Of a stretch of 64,000 nt of DNA, positions 26,770-38,481 are shown in pieces. Positions within the stretch are counted from its first letter, which is position 1. Every line of letters starts with the position of its first letter. A model generated the notes under the pieces. It was not told where the DNA came from. It saw only the letters and a list, made by a program, of their open reading frames with translations, and did not search any database. The translations under genes were made by a program, and so were the position numbers. The stretch is from CADEED01 sp963839685 (GTDB lineage: Bacteria; Pseudomonadota; Gammaproteobacteria; Steroidobacterales; Steroidobacteraceae), in assembly GCA_963839685.1 (NCBI GenBank), contig CAWIVS010000009.1:62001-126000 (forward strand). Direction: 5' to 3'.

Positions 26770-27900
26770 ATGGAGAGGCGAACTGCTGACCGTGGCGTGA
26801 ATGCGCCGAACTACTCGGTCGGCGACTACGACTATTGGGTCGCGGCGCCGCGCGACGAGGCCATCGTGCGCGCCATCTTCGCGCGTGTTGCCACCGGCGG
26901 GCGGATGCAGTTGTCGTTTCGCCGCGAACCAGACCCCTTCGTCAGTTTCGGCAGTCTCGCGCACGGCTACATCGTGGCCCGCAACCGCCGCAGTGGCGAA
27001 TACGTCGGCGTGTGCGAGCGCGTGATACGCGAGGTGTTCGTGAACGGCGAGGCGTGCACGCTGCCCTACCTGGCCGGGCTGCGCGTGGTGCCGGGCTTCC
27101 GCCATCGACGGCTGGTGCTGCGCGGTGGCTTCGAGGCGGTGCGGCGGTTGCTCACGGCACCGGACGACCTGCCCTGGTCGCTCACCTCCATCATGAGCGA
27201 CAACGCCAACGCGCGCCGGCTGCTGGGCGCCAATCTCGCGGGCATGCCGCGTTTCGAGCCGGCGGGCGAGTTCTCCACGTTCGCACTGCTGCCCGCGGGA
27301 ACGATCGAGCTCGAGCGCGCCACCGAGGCCGACCTGCCGGCGATCGCGGAGCTGCTGCTGCGCCAGGGTGCCCGCAGCCAGTTCGCCGCCTGCTGGCGCG
27401 CGCCGACACTGGCCGAGTTCGCGCGACAAGGCTGGCTCACACCCGCGGATTATTTCCTGGTGCGCAATGGTCGCACCATCCGCGCCTGTGCCGCGCTCTG
27501 GGATCAGTCCGCACAACGTCAGCTCGTGGTGGCCGGTTATTCGCCCTGGCTGCGGCGCACCCGCCCCGTCATCAACTTCGCGGCACGTCTGACCGGCTCG
27601 CCACGCTTACCCGCTCCCGGTGATCCGCTGCGCGCCGCCTACCTGTCGCTGGTGGCGGTCGACGATGCCGCGTCCGGAGATCTCGCCATGTTGGTGGCCG
27701 CCGCGCGTGCCGAGGCGCGGCGCCGCAAACTCCACGTGGTGTTTGCCGGTTTGCCAAGCGTGCATGCGCATGCCGCGCAGTTGCGCGCCATCGCCGGGCG
27801 GCGCGAGTATCCATCGCAGCTCTACGTGGTGCGCTGGCCGGAAGACGCAGCGCCCCTGTTTGACGACCGTCCGGCGGCACCGGAAGTCGCTTTTCTCTAG
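26770..27900 (+). CDS. GNAT-superfamily-like protein
   Basis: 376 residues without an exact family match. The N-terminal half (SFGSLAHGYIVARNRRSGEY, AGLRVVPGFRHRRLVLRGG) resembles a GNAT acetyltransferase core with an acetyl-CoA-type GFRHRR stretch. The C-terminal half contains a second GNAT-like segment (ERATEADLPAIAELLLRQG). A tandem-GNAT arrangement is likely. Soluble; substrate unknown. Confidence 0.72.
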   Translation: MERRTADRGVNAPNYSVGDYDYWVAAPRDEAIVRAIFARVATGGRMQLSFRREPDPFVSFGSLAHGYIVARNRRSGEYVGVCERVIREVFVNGEACTLPYLAGLRVVPGFRHRRLVLRGGFEAVRRLLTAPDDLPWSLTSIMSDNANARRLLGANLAGMPRFEPAGEFSTFALLPAGTIELERATEADLPAIAELLLRQGARSQFAACWRAPTLAEFARQGWLTPADYFLVRNGRTIRACAALWDQSAQRQLVVAGYSPWLRRTRPVINFAARLTGSPRLPAPGDPLRAAYLSLVAVDDAASGDLAMLVAAARAEARRRKLHVVFAGLPSVHAHAAQLRAIAGRREYPSQLYVVRWPEDAAPLFDDRPAAPEVAFL

Positions 27901-27974
27901 CCAAACGGCTGTCGAATTTGCGGCGTGCCATTCGACCAGTTCCTGAACCCCACGAATTTTCAGGAGTTAGAGTC

Positions 27975-28643
27975 ATGCGTTCCGCCACCCTGCTTGTCCT
28001 TCTGGCCCTGACCGCCGCCGCCACACAGGTCGTCGCGGTCGGACAAGACGCTCCCAAAGACGCTCCAGCGCCCTCCACCGCGCCCGTTCCCAAGGGCGAC
28101 TACGTCATCGACAAGGCGCACACCAGCCTGCTGTTTCGCGTCAGTCACCTCGGATTCTCCACCTATACCGGCCGGTTCACGCGAGTCGATGCCAGGCTGC
28201 AATTCGATCCCGCCAACATCGCCGCGTCGCGCGTCAACGTGAACGTCGATCCGCGCTCGATCGAGGCCGACAATGCGCCGTCGGGATTCCTGCAGACCCT
28301 GGCGGGCAACCAGTGGTTAGACGCCGATCGCTTCCCCGAGTTGAAATTCCAAACGCAGTCGGTCGAACTGACCGGCGCGAACAGCTTCCGCATCCATGGG
28401 CAACTCACGCTGCATGGCGTGACCAAGCCTGTCGTGCTCGAGGCGAAATACAACGGCGGCTACGCCGGGCATACCTACGAGCCGCAGGCGCGCGTGGGCT
28501 TCTCCGCGCAGGGCACTCTCAAGCGGTCGGACTTCGGCGTGAGTTATGGGATCCCCGACCCGGGCAGCAGCTTCGGCGTCGGCGATAATGTCGCGATCGT
28601 CCTCGAGACCGAATTCTCCGGGCCTCCGCTCAAGGCTCCCTAA
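27975..28643 (+). CDS. YceI family periplasmic protein
   Basis: 222-residue lipocalin-like YceI protein. The signal peptide (LLVLLALTAAATQVVA) is followed by a Pro/Ala linker and the domain start DYVIDKAHTSLLFRVSHLGF, then FSAQGTLKRSDFGVSYG near the end. The family binds isoprenoids in the periplasm. CAGGAG precedes the ATG at 27975. Related annotated members are acid- or base-stress-induced. Confidence 0.93.
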   Translation: MRSATLLVLLALTAAATQVVAVGQDAPKDAPAPSTAPVPKGDYVIDKAHTSLLFRVSHLGFSTYTGRFTRVDARLQFDPANIAASRVNVNVDPRSIEADNAPSGFLQTLAGNQWLDADRFPELKFQTQSVELTGANSFRIHGQLTLHGVTKPVVLEAKYNGGYAGHTYEPQARVGFSAQGTLKRSDFGVSYGIPDPGSSFGVGDNVAIVLETEFSGPPLKAP

Positions 28644-28671
28644 GGGGCGAACCGTCACAAGACCGGCCTAG

Positions 28672-29941
<1,270 letters not shown>

Positions 29942-29949
<8 letters not shown>

Positions 29950-29968
29950 CAAAAGGGATCAGCCCTCC
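29942..29968. repeat. Palindromic repeat, copy R4 (partial)
   Basis: TTTCCTAGCAAAAGGGATCAGCCCTCC: half of the CTAGCAAA core plus a GGG-ATCA-GCCC hairpin. It supplies the stop codon of the kinase remnant. The following 250 bases up to 30216 hold no convincing gene; a short frame at about 29976-30031 (RAQVGLARTDEALRAF) looks like a leftover C-terminus. Confidence 0.55.
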
Positions 29969-30216
29969 GCGCGCGCCCAGGTGGGCCTGGCGCGCACCGA
30001 TGAGGCGCTGCGCGCGTTCGACACCCGGTGAATGGATTAGTCACGCGCGCCCGCCCCCCGGCTGACTACTAATCCCACGGCAACGCAATTTCCTGCGCCG
30101 TAAGGCGGAATGCGCCGACGAACCGATACGGTTCGCTCCCACGGTGCCGATAGCCGCGACAGCGCATCGTGACGTCACGGCGCGCGTCAATGCGACGCGC
30201 CCCACGAGAGGGACCC

Positions 30217-31298
30217 ATGTCGTCGTGGCCGGCGCGAATTGCGTCAATGTTGCTCCTGTCCGCCTTCGCGCACGCGGATGACGTCGCGCCTGCCTCGAAT
30301 TCGCAGGACGACACCGCGCCCTACGCGATGACCGACGAAGACGCCGCGATCGTCGGCGTGGGCACCGCCAGCGTGCCCATCGGCTACGTGAACAAGAAGG
30401 ATCCGTGGATCGATCGCGCGCACAACGGCGTGTTCAACGCGGTGTGGCGTTCGGCCATGCGCGTCGACCAGTGGTTTGGCTCCACCGCCAGCGATGCCGC
30501 GTACAGGAAACCAGCGGGTCGATCGCACCGGCGTTGCTGTACGACGAGTTCGACGGCTTCCAGCCGCGCCTCCGCTTCCAGGTGGACGTGCCGCTGCCGC
30601 GGATCAACGAGCGCTTTCACGCCTTCATCGGGCGCGTGAATCCCGACGAGTACGTCACCGAGCGCAAACCGGGTTCGGGCGCCTTCGCCCGCCAGTACGG
30701 TCCGGCCGAGGACGACGAGACGCTGCTCGGCATTCGTTACCGCGAGCCCAAACAAGGCGGACGCTTCGAGGCGGATGCGGGGCTGCGCCTCCGCTCACCG
30801 CTCGATCCCTTCGTCAAGGGCAGCTGGCGCTTCGATCATGGAAGTTCTGAGTCGACACTGTTCTCATTTCGCGAAACCGCCTTCTGGCGCAACAGCGAGA
30901 AGTTCGGCTTCACCAGCCGCATCGACATCGAGCGAGTGTTCAGCGACGTGTGGCTGCTGCGCTGGACGGGCTCGGGCACCATATCCCAACGTACCGAGGG
31001 CGTGCGAGGCTACACCTCGCTCACCGCGCTGCGCGGATTGCCGAATCGGCGCGCGATCGGCGCCGAGCTGTTCACCGGGGGTGAGTTCGACGCCGACGTG
31101 CCGCTCGGCGATTACGGACTGAAACTTGCCTACCGGCAAAGCGTGGCGCGCGACTGGCTGGTGCTGGAGACGCGCGTCAGTCTTACGTTTCCGCGGCACG
31201 AGCTGGCACAGGTGCGCGAGGCGACCTGGGGCGTGGGCGTCGGTCTCGAGATGTTCTTCGGTACCGACGAGTTCCTCGCGCGCCCCGTCACTTTTTGA
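30217..31298 (+). CDS. Putative outer-membrane/secreted beta-rich protein, frameshifted
   Basis: The ATG at 30217 starts a signal peptide (ARIASMLLLSAFAHADDVAP). The frame changes near 30504: STASDAAY is followed one base out by QETSGSIAPALLYDEFDGFQ. The remaining ~260 residues have alternating beta-strand patterns (PRLRFQVDVPLPRINERFHA, FEADAGLRLRSPLDPFVKGS) and end in LARPVTF with a terminal Phe, as in outer-membrane barrels. I do not recognise a named family. Confidence 0.68.
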
Positions 31299-31440
31299 TT
31301 ACTCCTCGCGTTTCGAGGAGAGTTTCCACTCGCTCGTGCAGCCGGGGATGTCGATCCAGTTGGCTTCGGTGGCCGTTTTCTTTCTTGCAGGCGGCCAACA
31401 ACAGCAGAGTGACCAGTGCCAGCGTATTGATGGTTTTCAT
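31288..31440 (-). CDS. Small lipoprotein
   Basis: The ATG at 31440 opens MKTINTLALVTLLLLAACKK, a compact lipoprotein signal with lipobox LAAC. The present frame gives 50 residues and overlaps the end of the convergent gene by 11 bases. A one-base shift at the A-rich run after the lipobox would instead give KTATEANWIDIPGCTSEWKL and a stop near 31299, which looks more protein-like. Function unknown. Confidence 0.5.
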   Translation of the reverse strand: MKTINTLALVTLLLLAACKKENGHRSQLDRHPRLHERVETLLETRGVIKK

Positions 31441-31521
31441 GTGAGATAGAGCGCAAAAGGCCGCTCGCACGGCTCACGGGAGTTATATGTGGCTTACATT
31501 CGGGCAAAGTAAGCTGTCGCC

Positions 31522-32085
31522 ATGGACCTTCCCGCGCTGCTGGAGCAATACGGTTATGCCCTGATCTTCCTCGGCACCCTGGTCGAGGGCGAGACCATCC
31601 TGATCCTGGGCGGCTACTTCGCGTTTCGCGGCTACCTCGAGCTCGGCGCCGTCATCCTCACGGCATTTGCCGGCGCGGTGTGCGGCGACCAACTGTTCTT
31701 CTATATCGGCCGTCACCACGCGAAGGGATTACTGGCCCGCTTTCCGAAGTTGCGCGACAAGGTGAACGTGGCGCTGCACCGCGTGGAAGAACACCAGCTC
31801 AAGGTGGTGCTGACCATGCGATTCCTGTGGGGGCTGCGCATCGCGCTGCCGGTCGCGCTGGGCCTCACAAACATGAATGCGAAGCGCTTCCTCTGGCTCA
31901 ACCTGGTCTCGGCCGCCATCTGGTCTTGTGTGTTCGCCGTCGTCGGCTACGGTGCGAGCCGGGTCTTTTCGGTGCTGGTGGCGGACCTTCACCGCCACGA
32001 GAAATGGATTGCCGCGGTACTGCTGTTGATCGCCGTGGTCGCACTCGTCTGGCACCTGGGGCGTCCGCAGCGGGCACGGCAATAG
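31522..32085 (+). CDS. DedA/SNARE-associated family membrane protein
   Basis: 187-residue integral membrane protein with the DedA pattern: ALIFLGTLVEGETILILGGY at the start, GDQLFFYIGRHHAKG, and RFLWGLRIALPVALG (the conserved R-x-G/P region). DedA proteins are undecaprenyl-phosphate/phospholipid translocases needed for envelope integrity. It lies 16 bases upstream of sdaA on the same strand. Confidence 0.9.
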   Translation: MDLPALLEQYGYALIFLGTLVEGETILILGGYFAFRGYLELGAVILTAFAGAVCGDQLFFYIGRHHAKGLLARFPKLRDKVNVALHRVEEHQLKVVLTMRFLWGLRIALPVALGLTNMNAKRFLWLNLVSAAIWSCVFAVVGYGASRVFSVLVADLHRHEKWIAAVLLLIAVVALVWHLGRPQRARQ

Positions 32086-32101
32086 TCGCCTACAATGCCG
32101 C

Positions 32102-33493
<1,392 letters not shown>

Positions 33494-33512
33494 GAACGGG
33501 GGACCTGCCTGC

Positions 33513-34031
33513 ATGAAGACACTTGTTATACGCGGCCGCGCTGACGGCCATCCTGCTCGCCGTTCCGGCTGCGGCGGAAAAGCCGCAGGTCAAGCCCTAC
33601 GCGGCCGGCTCTCCCTCGGGCGGCATCCCGCTGTGGAATCCGGGCGAGAAGTTCGTCGCCATTGCGGGAGGTTCGTGTAACGGAACCTGCCCGGTGTATG
33701 AGCTGTACGTGTTCGATGACGGGCGCGTCATCTTCCTGGGCAAGAAATTCACCGGCAAGACCGGCGTCTGGAAGAAGCAGCTGGCGCCGAATGTGTATGC
33801 CGAATTGTTGACCACGGTCGTGCGCACCGGCGTGCTCGAAAACGACCTCAAGCGCGGCACCTGCCTCAAGGATCGCCCGATGCTGATGGTCATGCGCTCG
33901 GAGCCAGACGGCCAGAGCATGCGCATGCAATCGCTCAACTCAGGCTGCGAAAAACAAGCCGACTTCGCCAGGGACATCGAGAAGCAGTTCATCGACTGGA
34001 CCGAGATCGGCCCTGGCTCGCCTCCAAGTAA
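33513..34031 (+). CDS. DUF6438-type secreted protein, two frame breaks
   Basis: An ATG at 33513 reads MKT and an extra C at 33522 shifts the frame; past it is LLYAAALTAILLAVPAAAEK, a clear signal peptide. The body FVAIAGGSCNGTCPVYELYV and FDDGRVIFLGKKF resembles DUF6438, with paired cysteines. Near 34010 a second shift is needed to reach the TAA at 34029 (WLASK stop); the unshifted frame would run antisense through the next gene. Both ends lie in the same frame, consistent with two compensating indels. Function unknown. Confidence 0.7.
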
Positions 34032-34053
34032 AAAATGGAGGACATCCTCATTT
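34026..34053. repeat. Palindromic repeat, copy R5 (partial)
   Basis: AAATGGAGGACATCCTCATTT: inverted arms AAATG(G)AGGA / TCCTCATTT matching the outer arms of the copy at 56785. It separates the convergent DUF6438 and DUF4242 genes and contains or touches both stop codons. Confidence 0.6.
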
Positions 34054-34647
34054 GGGATACAGCGTCTCCGGAATCTCGACGATCGACTCGAACGGCCAGC
34101 CGCTCACCTTGGCCGCGCTCTCCACCGCGGAGAAACTCGGGGCTTCGTAGACCCAGTACGAGTTGTTGCCCTCGTCTGCCGAGCCGTACGACGTGAGGAG
34201 TGTCACGCCGAATTTCGCGTCACGGTCGCCGACGATGTTTGGCGCGCCGACGCGGCGCGCGAGATAGCGATGATTGCCGGTTGAAATCTTGTGGACGGCG
34301 CCCTTGGGTTCGGCCTTGATATCGTTCGGAATCTCGATCACCACGTCAACAGGCAGACCGTTCAGTCTCGCGGCTTCACGCACCGCGTTTTCGCTCGGCG
34401 CCGTGTAGATGCAAAACGTCTTGGTCTTGGTGGCGGTGGTGTACGACTTCTCCCAGACAACACCCAGGGACTTGTTGTTGGCGTTTACCTTGTGCTTGGT
34501 GGCCGCATCGACGCCGTCGAGCGCGCCCGCCGGGAAAGTCCGCTCGACCAGGTAGCGGTGTGTGGCCGGCGCGAGTGCCATGATATCCGCCGCCACGCTC
34601 GAGCCCGCAGTCGGCATGGCAGTCACTGCACATATGGCTTTCATCAT
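34048..34647 (-). CDS. Tandem DUF4242 protein
   Basis: 199-residue protein made of two DUF4242 repeats: HRYLVERTFPAGALDGVDAA to EAARLNGLPVDVVIEI, and HRYLARRVGAPNIVGDRDAK to SAAKVSGWPFESIVEIPETL. DUF4242 proteins are ferredoxin-like; one characterised family member binds nickel. An N-terminal stretch with SSVAADIMALAPAT may be a signal peptide. A GGAGAGGAAG site precedes two consecutive ATG codons (34647, 34644). Confidence 0.87.
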   Translation of the reverse strand: MMKAICAVTAMPTAGSSVAADIMALAPATHRYLVERTFPAGALDGVDAATKHKVNANNKSLGVVWEKSYTTATKTKTFCIYTAPSENAVREAARLNGLPVDVVIEIPNDIKAEPKGAVHKISTGNHRYLARRVGAPNIVGDRDAKFGVTLLTSYGSADEGNNSYWVYEAPSFSAVESAAKVSGWPFESIVEIPETLYPK

Positions 34648-34742
34648 CTTCCTCTCCGTCGTGATACAACGTGACGACAGACTAGACCTGATAAACGACG
34701 TCGCGAATGATCACGCGTCCGCGGTTGTTGTCTGGGCGTCTC

Positions 34743-35999
34743 TCAGACGTCGAGCGAGCGAGCGTTGGTCTCCTTCATCGACCATAACAATGTCAGACCC
34801 ACCACCCGTAGCGCCATGATGTACACGGCCGGTGAGAGTGGTTGCCCCAGTCGCTGCACCAGCCACGCGGATACCAGCGGCGCGCTGCCGCCTGCGAGTG
34901 CCAGCGTCACGCTGTAGGCAAGACTCATCGAGGTCACGCGCGTGCGCAGCGGAAAGATTTCCACCAGCATCGCGCCCTGCATGCCGAGCGCCATCCCGGT
35001 CGGCACGGCCATGAGGATCTGGCCGAGCGCGAACTGCCAGGGTGAGCCCGTGAGCATGAGGTGCAGGGCCGGCACGATGAAAATAATCATCGTTACAGTC
35101 AGCACCAGCATCAGCCGGCGACGACCGACTTGATCGGACAACCACCCGCCGAACGGTTTCGCGAACAACACCACAAAGAGCGTCAGGGTGTTCGCGAACA
35201 GAAAAACCGCGGCGTCCGCACCTTTGCCGCGGCGGTCGACCGCGTACGTGAAAGTCAGGTAGTAAGCGGCATTGGTCATCGCGAGGATGCCGAAGGTTTG
35301 CAGCATGGGACGCCAGTCCGCGATGAGCGACGGAATCAGCGCCGGCCGGCGCGTTGCGGCCTGCAATCCTGCCTCGGTTTCCTGTATTCCGCGCCGGAGC
35401 AGCACGCCCACCACCAGGAACAATACGCTGCCGATGAAGGGGAGGCGCCAGCCCCAGGCCGCCACTTGTTCCGGCGTCAGCAGTGCGGTGATCAACCCGG
35501 CGCAGCCTGAGCCCAGGATGAATCCGATGGTGGTGCCCACGGCGGTCGAGCTGCTGACCAGGCCGCGCCTCGCCGAGGGCGCAAACTCGGTGGTGTACAC
35601 CATCGATCCGGTGAACTCGCCGCCGACCGAGAAGCCTTGCAACAGCCGCAGCGCGACCAGCAGGATGGGAGCCGCCACGCCGATCGACGCATAAGTCGGC
35701 AGCAGCCCGATGAGCAACGTCGCGCCGCCCATCAACGCGATCGACAGCACCAGCAGTGTGCGTCGGCCGATGCGATCCCCGACCGCGCCGAGTACCAGGC
35801 TGCCGATGGGCCTGCCCAGGAAACCGACCCCGAACACCGCAAACGTGAGCAGCAGCTGTGTCCCCGGACTCGCTTGCGGAAAAAATTGCCCCCCGATGAC
35901 GCTGGCGAAGTAGCCGTAGACCGCGAAATCGAACCACTCCATGACATTGCCGATGAGGCCCGCAAGCATCGTGCGGCTTGTCGATTGATGTGGGCGCAT
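34743..35999 (-). CDS. MFS transporter, metabolite:H+ symporter (MHS) family
   Basis: 418-residue inner-membrane transporter with 12 hydrophobic segments. The MHS-type start MLAGLIGNVMEWFDFAVYGY and the loop GAVGDRIGRRTLLVLSIALM (MFS motif A, G-D-R-x-GRR) are clear; LRLLQGFSVGGEFTGSMVY is the fifth-helix signature. Relatives move citrate, ketoglutarate, proline/betaine or shikimate; substrate not resolved. It diverges from an AraC regulator at 36167, a likely regulatory pair. Confidence 0.93.
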   Translation of the reverse strand: MRPHQSTSRTMLAGLIGNVMEWFDFAVYGYFASVIGGQFFPQASPGTQLLLTFAVFGVGFLGRPIGSLVLGAVGDRIGRRTLLVLSIALMGGATLLIGLLPTYASIGVAAPILLVALRLLQGFSVGGEFTGSMVYTTEFAPSARRGLVSSSTAVGTTIGFILGSGCAGLITALLTPEQVAAWGWRLPFIGSVLFLVVGVLLRRGIQETEAGLQAATRRPALIPSLIADWRPMLQTFGILAMTNAAYYLTFTYAVDRRGKGADAAVFLFANTLTLFVVLFAKPFGGWLSDQVGRRRLMLVLTVTMIIFIVPALHLMLTGSPWQFALGQILMAVPTGMALGMQGAMLVEIFPLRTRVTSMSLAYSVTLALAGGSAPLVSAWLVQRLGQPLSPAVYIMALRVVGLTLLWSMKETNARSLDV

Positions 36000-36166
36000 C
36001 ACAATGAGTCCCGGCGCGAGCGCCTTATGTTCCCGCAGACAGCGGGCAACAGCACCGCATCATCGTATTTGCGTACCAGTTCTGACGCTGACACAGTAGT
36101 CACGGCTCCACAGAAAACGAATGATCGCGCGTCCGGCACACATGCCCGTACGTCCGCGGAGGTCTC

Positions 36167-37132
36167 ATGGATGCATTGTCTGATGTATTACGCGCGGTGC
36201 GCCTCTCCGGCGCATTCTTTTTCGACGTGCAGGCCCGCGGCCCGTGGGTGGCGGAAACTCCGTCGGGAAAGAGTGTGGTGGGAGCAATGTTTCCCGGCAC
36301 CGGCTCAGATCACCTCATCTGCTACCACGCCATCCTGGAGGGCACATGCTGGTGCAGCCTCGAAGGTGAAGCGCCAATCAAGCTCGAGGCCGGCGACATC
36401 GTGTTATTGGCGCACGGTGATACCCACGTGCTGGCCACCGACATCGGCATGCGCAATCCGCCTAACATGTCGATGTACCGCCAGCCCGATGATGGCCGGT
36501 TGCCGTCGCGCATTTCCGTGGGCGCGGAGACCGGCTCACCCGCACACTTCGTTTGCGGCTTCCTGGCGTGTGATTCGCGACCTTACAACCCATTACTCAC
36601 GGCGTTGCCGCGCATACTGCGCGTCAGCGATCACGGCAGTGGCGCGCTCGGTGCCTACTTTCGCGCCGCGCTGGCCGAATCCAAGGGACGCATGGGTGGC
36701 GAGTGCATGTTGGGACGCATCAGCGAACTCATGTTCGTCGACGTGGTGCGCCGTTACCTCGAGACGCTGCCCGAAGGCCGCATGAGCTGGCTGTCGGGAC
36801 TGCGCGACCCGTATGTCGGACGCGCGCTCACGGCGCTGCACGAGTTTCCGGCGCGTGACTGGACCATCGAGTCGCTGGCGCAGGCTGCGGCGCTGTCGCG
36901 CTCCGCCTTCGCCGAACGTTTCGTGGAATTCGTCGGGCACCCGCCAATGCAATACCTGACGAACTGGCGCATGCAGCTCGCGACCAGCTACCTGCGCAAT
37001 GGCACCGAAAGCGTCGCGTCGGTGGCCAATCGTGTGGGCTACGACTCCGAGGCCGCGTTCAGCCGCGCGTTCAAGAAGTTGGTGGGATCGCCGCCTTCCG
37101 AGTGGCGCGTGCAACACGTGCATGCGGCCTGA
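36167..37132 (+). CDS. AraC-family regulator with cupin N-terminus
   Basis: 321-residue regulator: an N-terminal AraC-type cupin (ILEGTCWCSLEGEAPIKLEA, DIVLLAHGDTHVLATD) and a C-terminal double HTH (WTIESLAQAAALSRSAFAER, SVASVANRVGYDSEAAFSRA, FKKLVGSPPSEWR). It is divergent from the MHS transporter, which is the most likely target. The inducer is unknown. Confidence 0.92.
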   Translation: MDALSDVLRAVRLSGAFFFDVQARGPWVAETPSGKSVVGAMFPGTGSDHLICYHAILEGTCWCSLEGEAPIKLEAGDIVLLAHGDTHVLATDIGMRNPPNMSMYRQPDDGRLPSRISVGAETGSPAHFVCGFLACDSRPYNPLLTALPRILRVSDHGSGALGAYFRAALAESKGRMGGECMLGRISELMFVDVVRRYLETLPEGRMSWLSGLRDPYVGRALTALHEFPARDWTIESLAQAAALSRSAFAERFVEFVGHPPMQYLTNWRMQLATSYLRNGTESVASVANRVGYDSEAAFSRAFKKLVGSPPSEWRVQHVHAA

Positions 37133-37190
37133 CGTCTGGCGGTGACGAGGAAACCCTTCAGTAAAACTAAACACTCGGTCAGAACAACAG

Positions 37191-37206
37191 AACCCGCCGG
37201 GTTTTT
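37191..37206 (+). terminator. Short hairpin with T-run after araC-type gene
   Basis: Stem AACCC (37191-37195) / GGGTT (37199-37203), loop GCC, then three T. It is weak but well placed 60 bases after the regulator stop. Confidence 0.45.
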
Positions 37207-37247
37207 CATTGGGCACGATGCACTCCACACACCCCAAGGAGCACATC

Positions 37248-37586
37248 ATGTCGAAGCGTCTCATCAAACTTCTGCCGGTAGCCGCCTGTCTCGCCCTCAG
37301 CGGCGTCGCTGCTGCCAGCATCCCCAAGGATCTGCCGAGTGTCGTCGTCAAATACGGTGACCTCAGTCTGAACAGCAAGTCGGGTGTCGCCAGCCTGCAC
37401 GCGCGCCTCAGGAACGCGGCCAAGCGGGTATGCAGCCCGCTCGACAGCCGCGTCCTCGGCCTGCGCGAGCAGTACGAGCATTGCGTGGCGGATGCGGTCA
37501 CGCAGGGCGTCGCCGCGGTCGGGAATGAGGACCTGATCCGCTACCACCGCTACGGTGGCCGCCACGGCCTGGTTGCATCCAACTGA
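37248..37586 (+). CDS. UrcA family protein
   Basis: 112-residue secreted small protein. A signal peptide (LIKLLPVAACLALSGVAAAS) is followed by VVVKYGDLSLNSKSGVASLH, ARLRNAAKRVCSP and a Cys-containing EHCVADAV, the UrcA family pattern. AAGGAG precedes the ATG at 37248. Common in Caulobacterales/Sphingomonadales and Steroidobacter-like bacteria; function unknown. Confidence 0.9.
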   Translation: MSKRLIKLLPVAACLALSGVAAASIPKDLPSVVVKYGDLSLNSKSGVASLHARLRNAAKRVCSPLDSRVLGLREQYEHCVADAVTQGVAAVGNEDLIRYHRYGGRHGLVASN

Positions 37587-37619
37587 ATTCGGTTTGCGTA
37601 ACTCCGAATGCCTGCAATG

Positions 37620-37653
37620 CCGCGCGGATGCTATTAATTCAGCGTCCGCGCGG
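37620..37653. promoter_or_regulatory. 9-bp inverted repeat after urcA
   Basis: Arms CCGCGCGGA (37620-37628) and TCCGCGCGG (37645-37653) around a 16-base AT-richer loop. There is no T-run, so it may be a processing hairpin or a Rho-assisted stop. Confidence 0.4.
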
Positions 37654-37800
37654 GATCAGCTCAGCAGCCATGCAGGCTTGGCTGACGGAAATGCCTGACA
37701 CCGATCGGCGCGCTCGCCGCGCCGCATCGGCTGTCCTGTCCGCATGGTTTTGCGCGAGTTGACTGCGATGCTCGACGTGCACCCCTCACAGGAGCACGTC

Positions 37801-38304
37801 ATGGAAAGACAAGCCGATATCGAAGCCAGGTTCTGGAAGGCTCTCAAGGCCGACCGCACCGTCATGCTGGGCATTTCCGGCATCGAGGACGGTCATAGCC
37901 AGCCAATGACCGCGCAACTCCTCGAAGAACACCAGGAAGGCGGCGGGCCGATCTGGTTCTTCACCTCGAGAGACACCGACCTCGTTCAGGCCCTGGGCGA
38001 GGGTTATCGGGCGCAATTGCATTTCTCCTCCAAGGGCCACGACTTGTTTGCCACCGTGCACGGCGCGCTCATGCCGTACAACGATCGCGCCACCATCGAT
38101 CGGCTGTGGAACCGGTTCGTCGCCGCGTGGTTCGAAGGCGGCAGGGAGGACCCCAGGCTGCAGCTGCTGCGCTTCGAGCCGGATCGCGCGCAGATCTGGC
38201 TGAACGAGAACCTGGTGCTCGCCGGCGTGAAGCTCTTGTTGGGCCGCGACCCCAAGAAGGAGTACCAGGGCAAGGTCGCAGAGGTGCGCCTCGGACCCCC
38301 ATGA
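37801..38304 (+). CDS. Pyridoxamine 5'-phosphate oxidase-like FMN-binding protein
   Basis: 167-residue split-barrel flavin-binding protein of the general stress protein 26 type (EARFWKALKADRTVMLGISG, PIWFFTSRDTDLVQALGEGY, YQGKVAEVRLGP). CAGGAG lies nine bases before the ATG at 37801. Members bind FMN or F420 and act in stress responses; the exact reaction is not inferable. Confidence 0.87.
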   Translation: MERQADIEARFWKALKADRTVMLGISGIEDGHSQPMTAQLLEEHQEGGGPIWFFTSRDTDLVQALGEGYRAQLHFSSKGHDLFATVHGALMPYNDRATIDRLWNRFVAAWFEGGREDPRLQLLRFEPDRAQIWLNENLVLAGVKLLLGRDPKKEYQGKVAEVRLGPP

Positions 38305-38481
38305 GCGAGAGGAGTTGAGCATCGAGGCGCAGGAGCGACCAAGACCCAGCCGATCACAACAAATCTGAAACACTCGTAGCGGAGCATTTTGGCTCGGCAC
38401 GATCGGGCTTGCAGTGCGGGACGGTGCGCAATCTACTATTGGCCCGTGTATTGACCAAGCTCTAATGAAGGGAGCACGAAA

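Noticed and set aside
30041..30314. Short minus-strand frames in the 29950-30216 gap
   Set aside because: No start site, signal or motif; they overlap the signal peptide region of the next gene.
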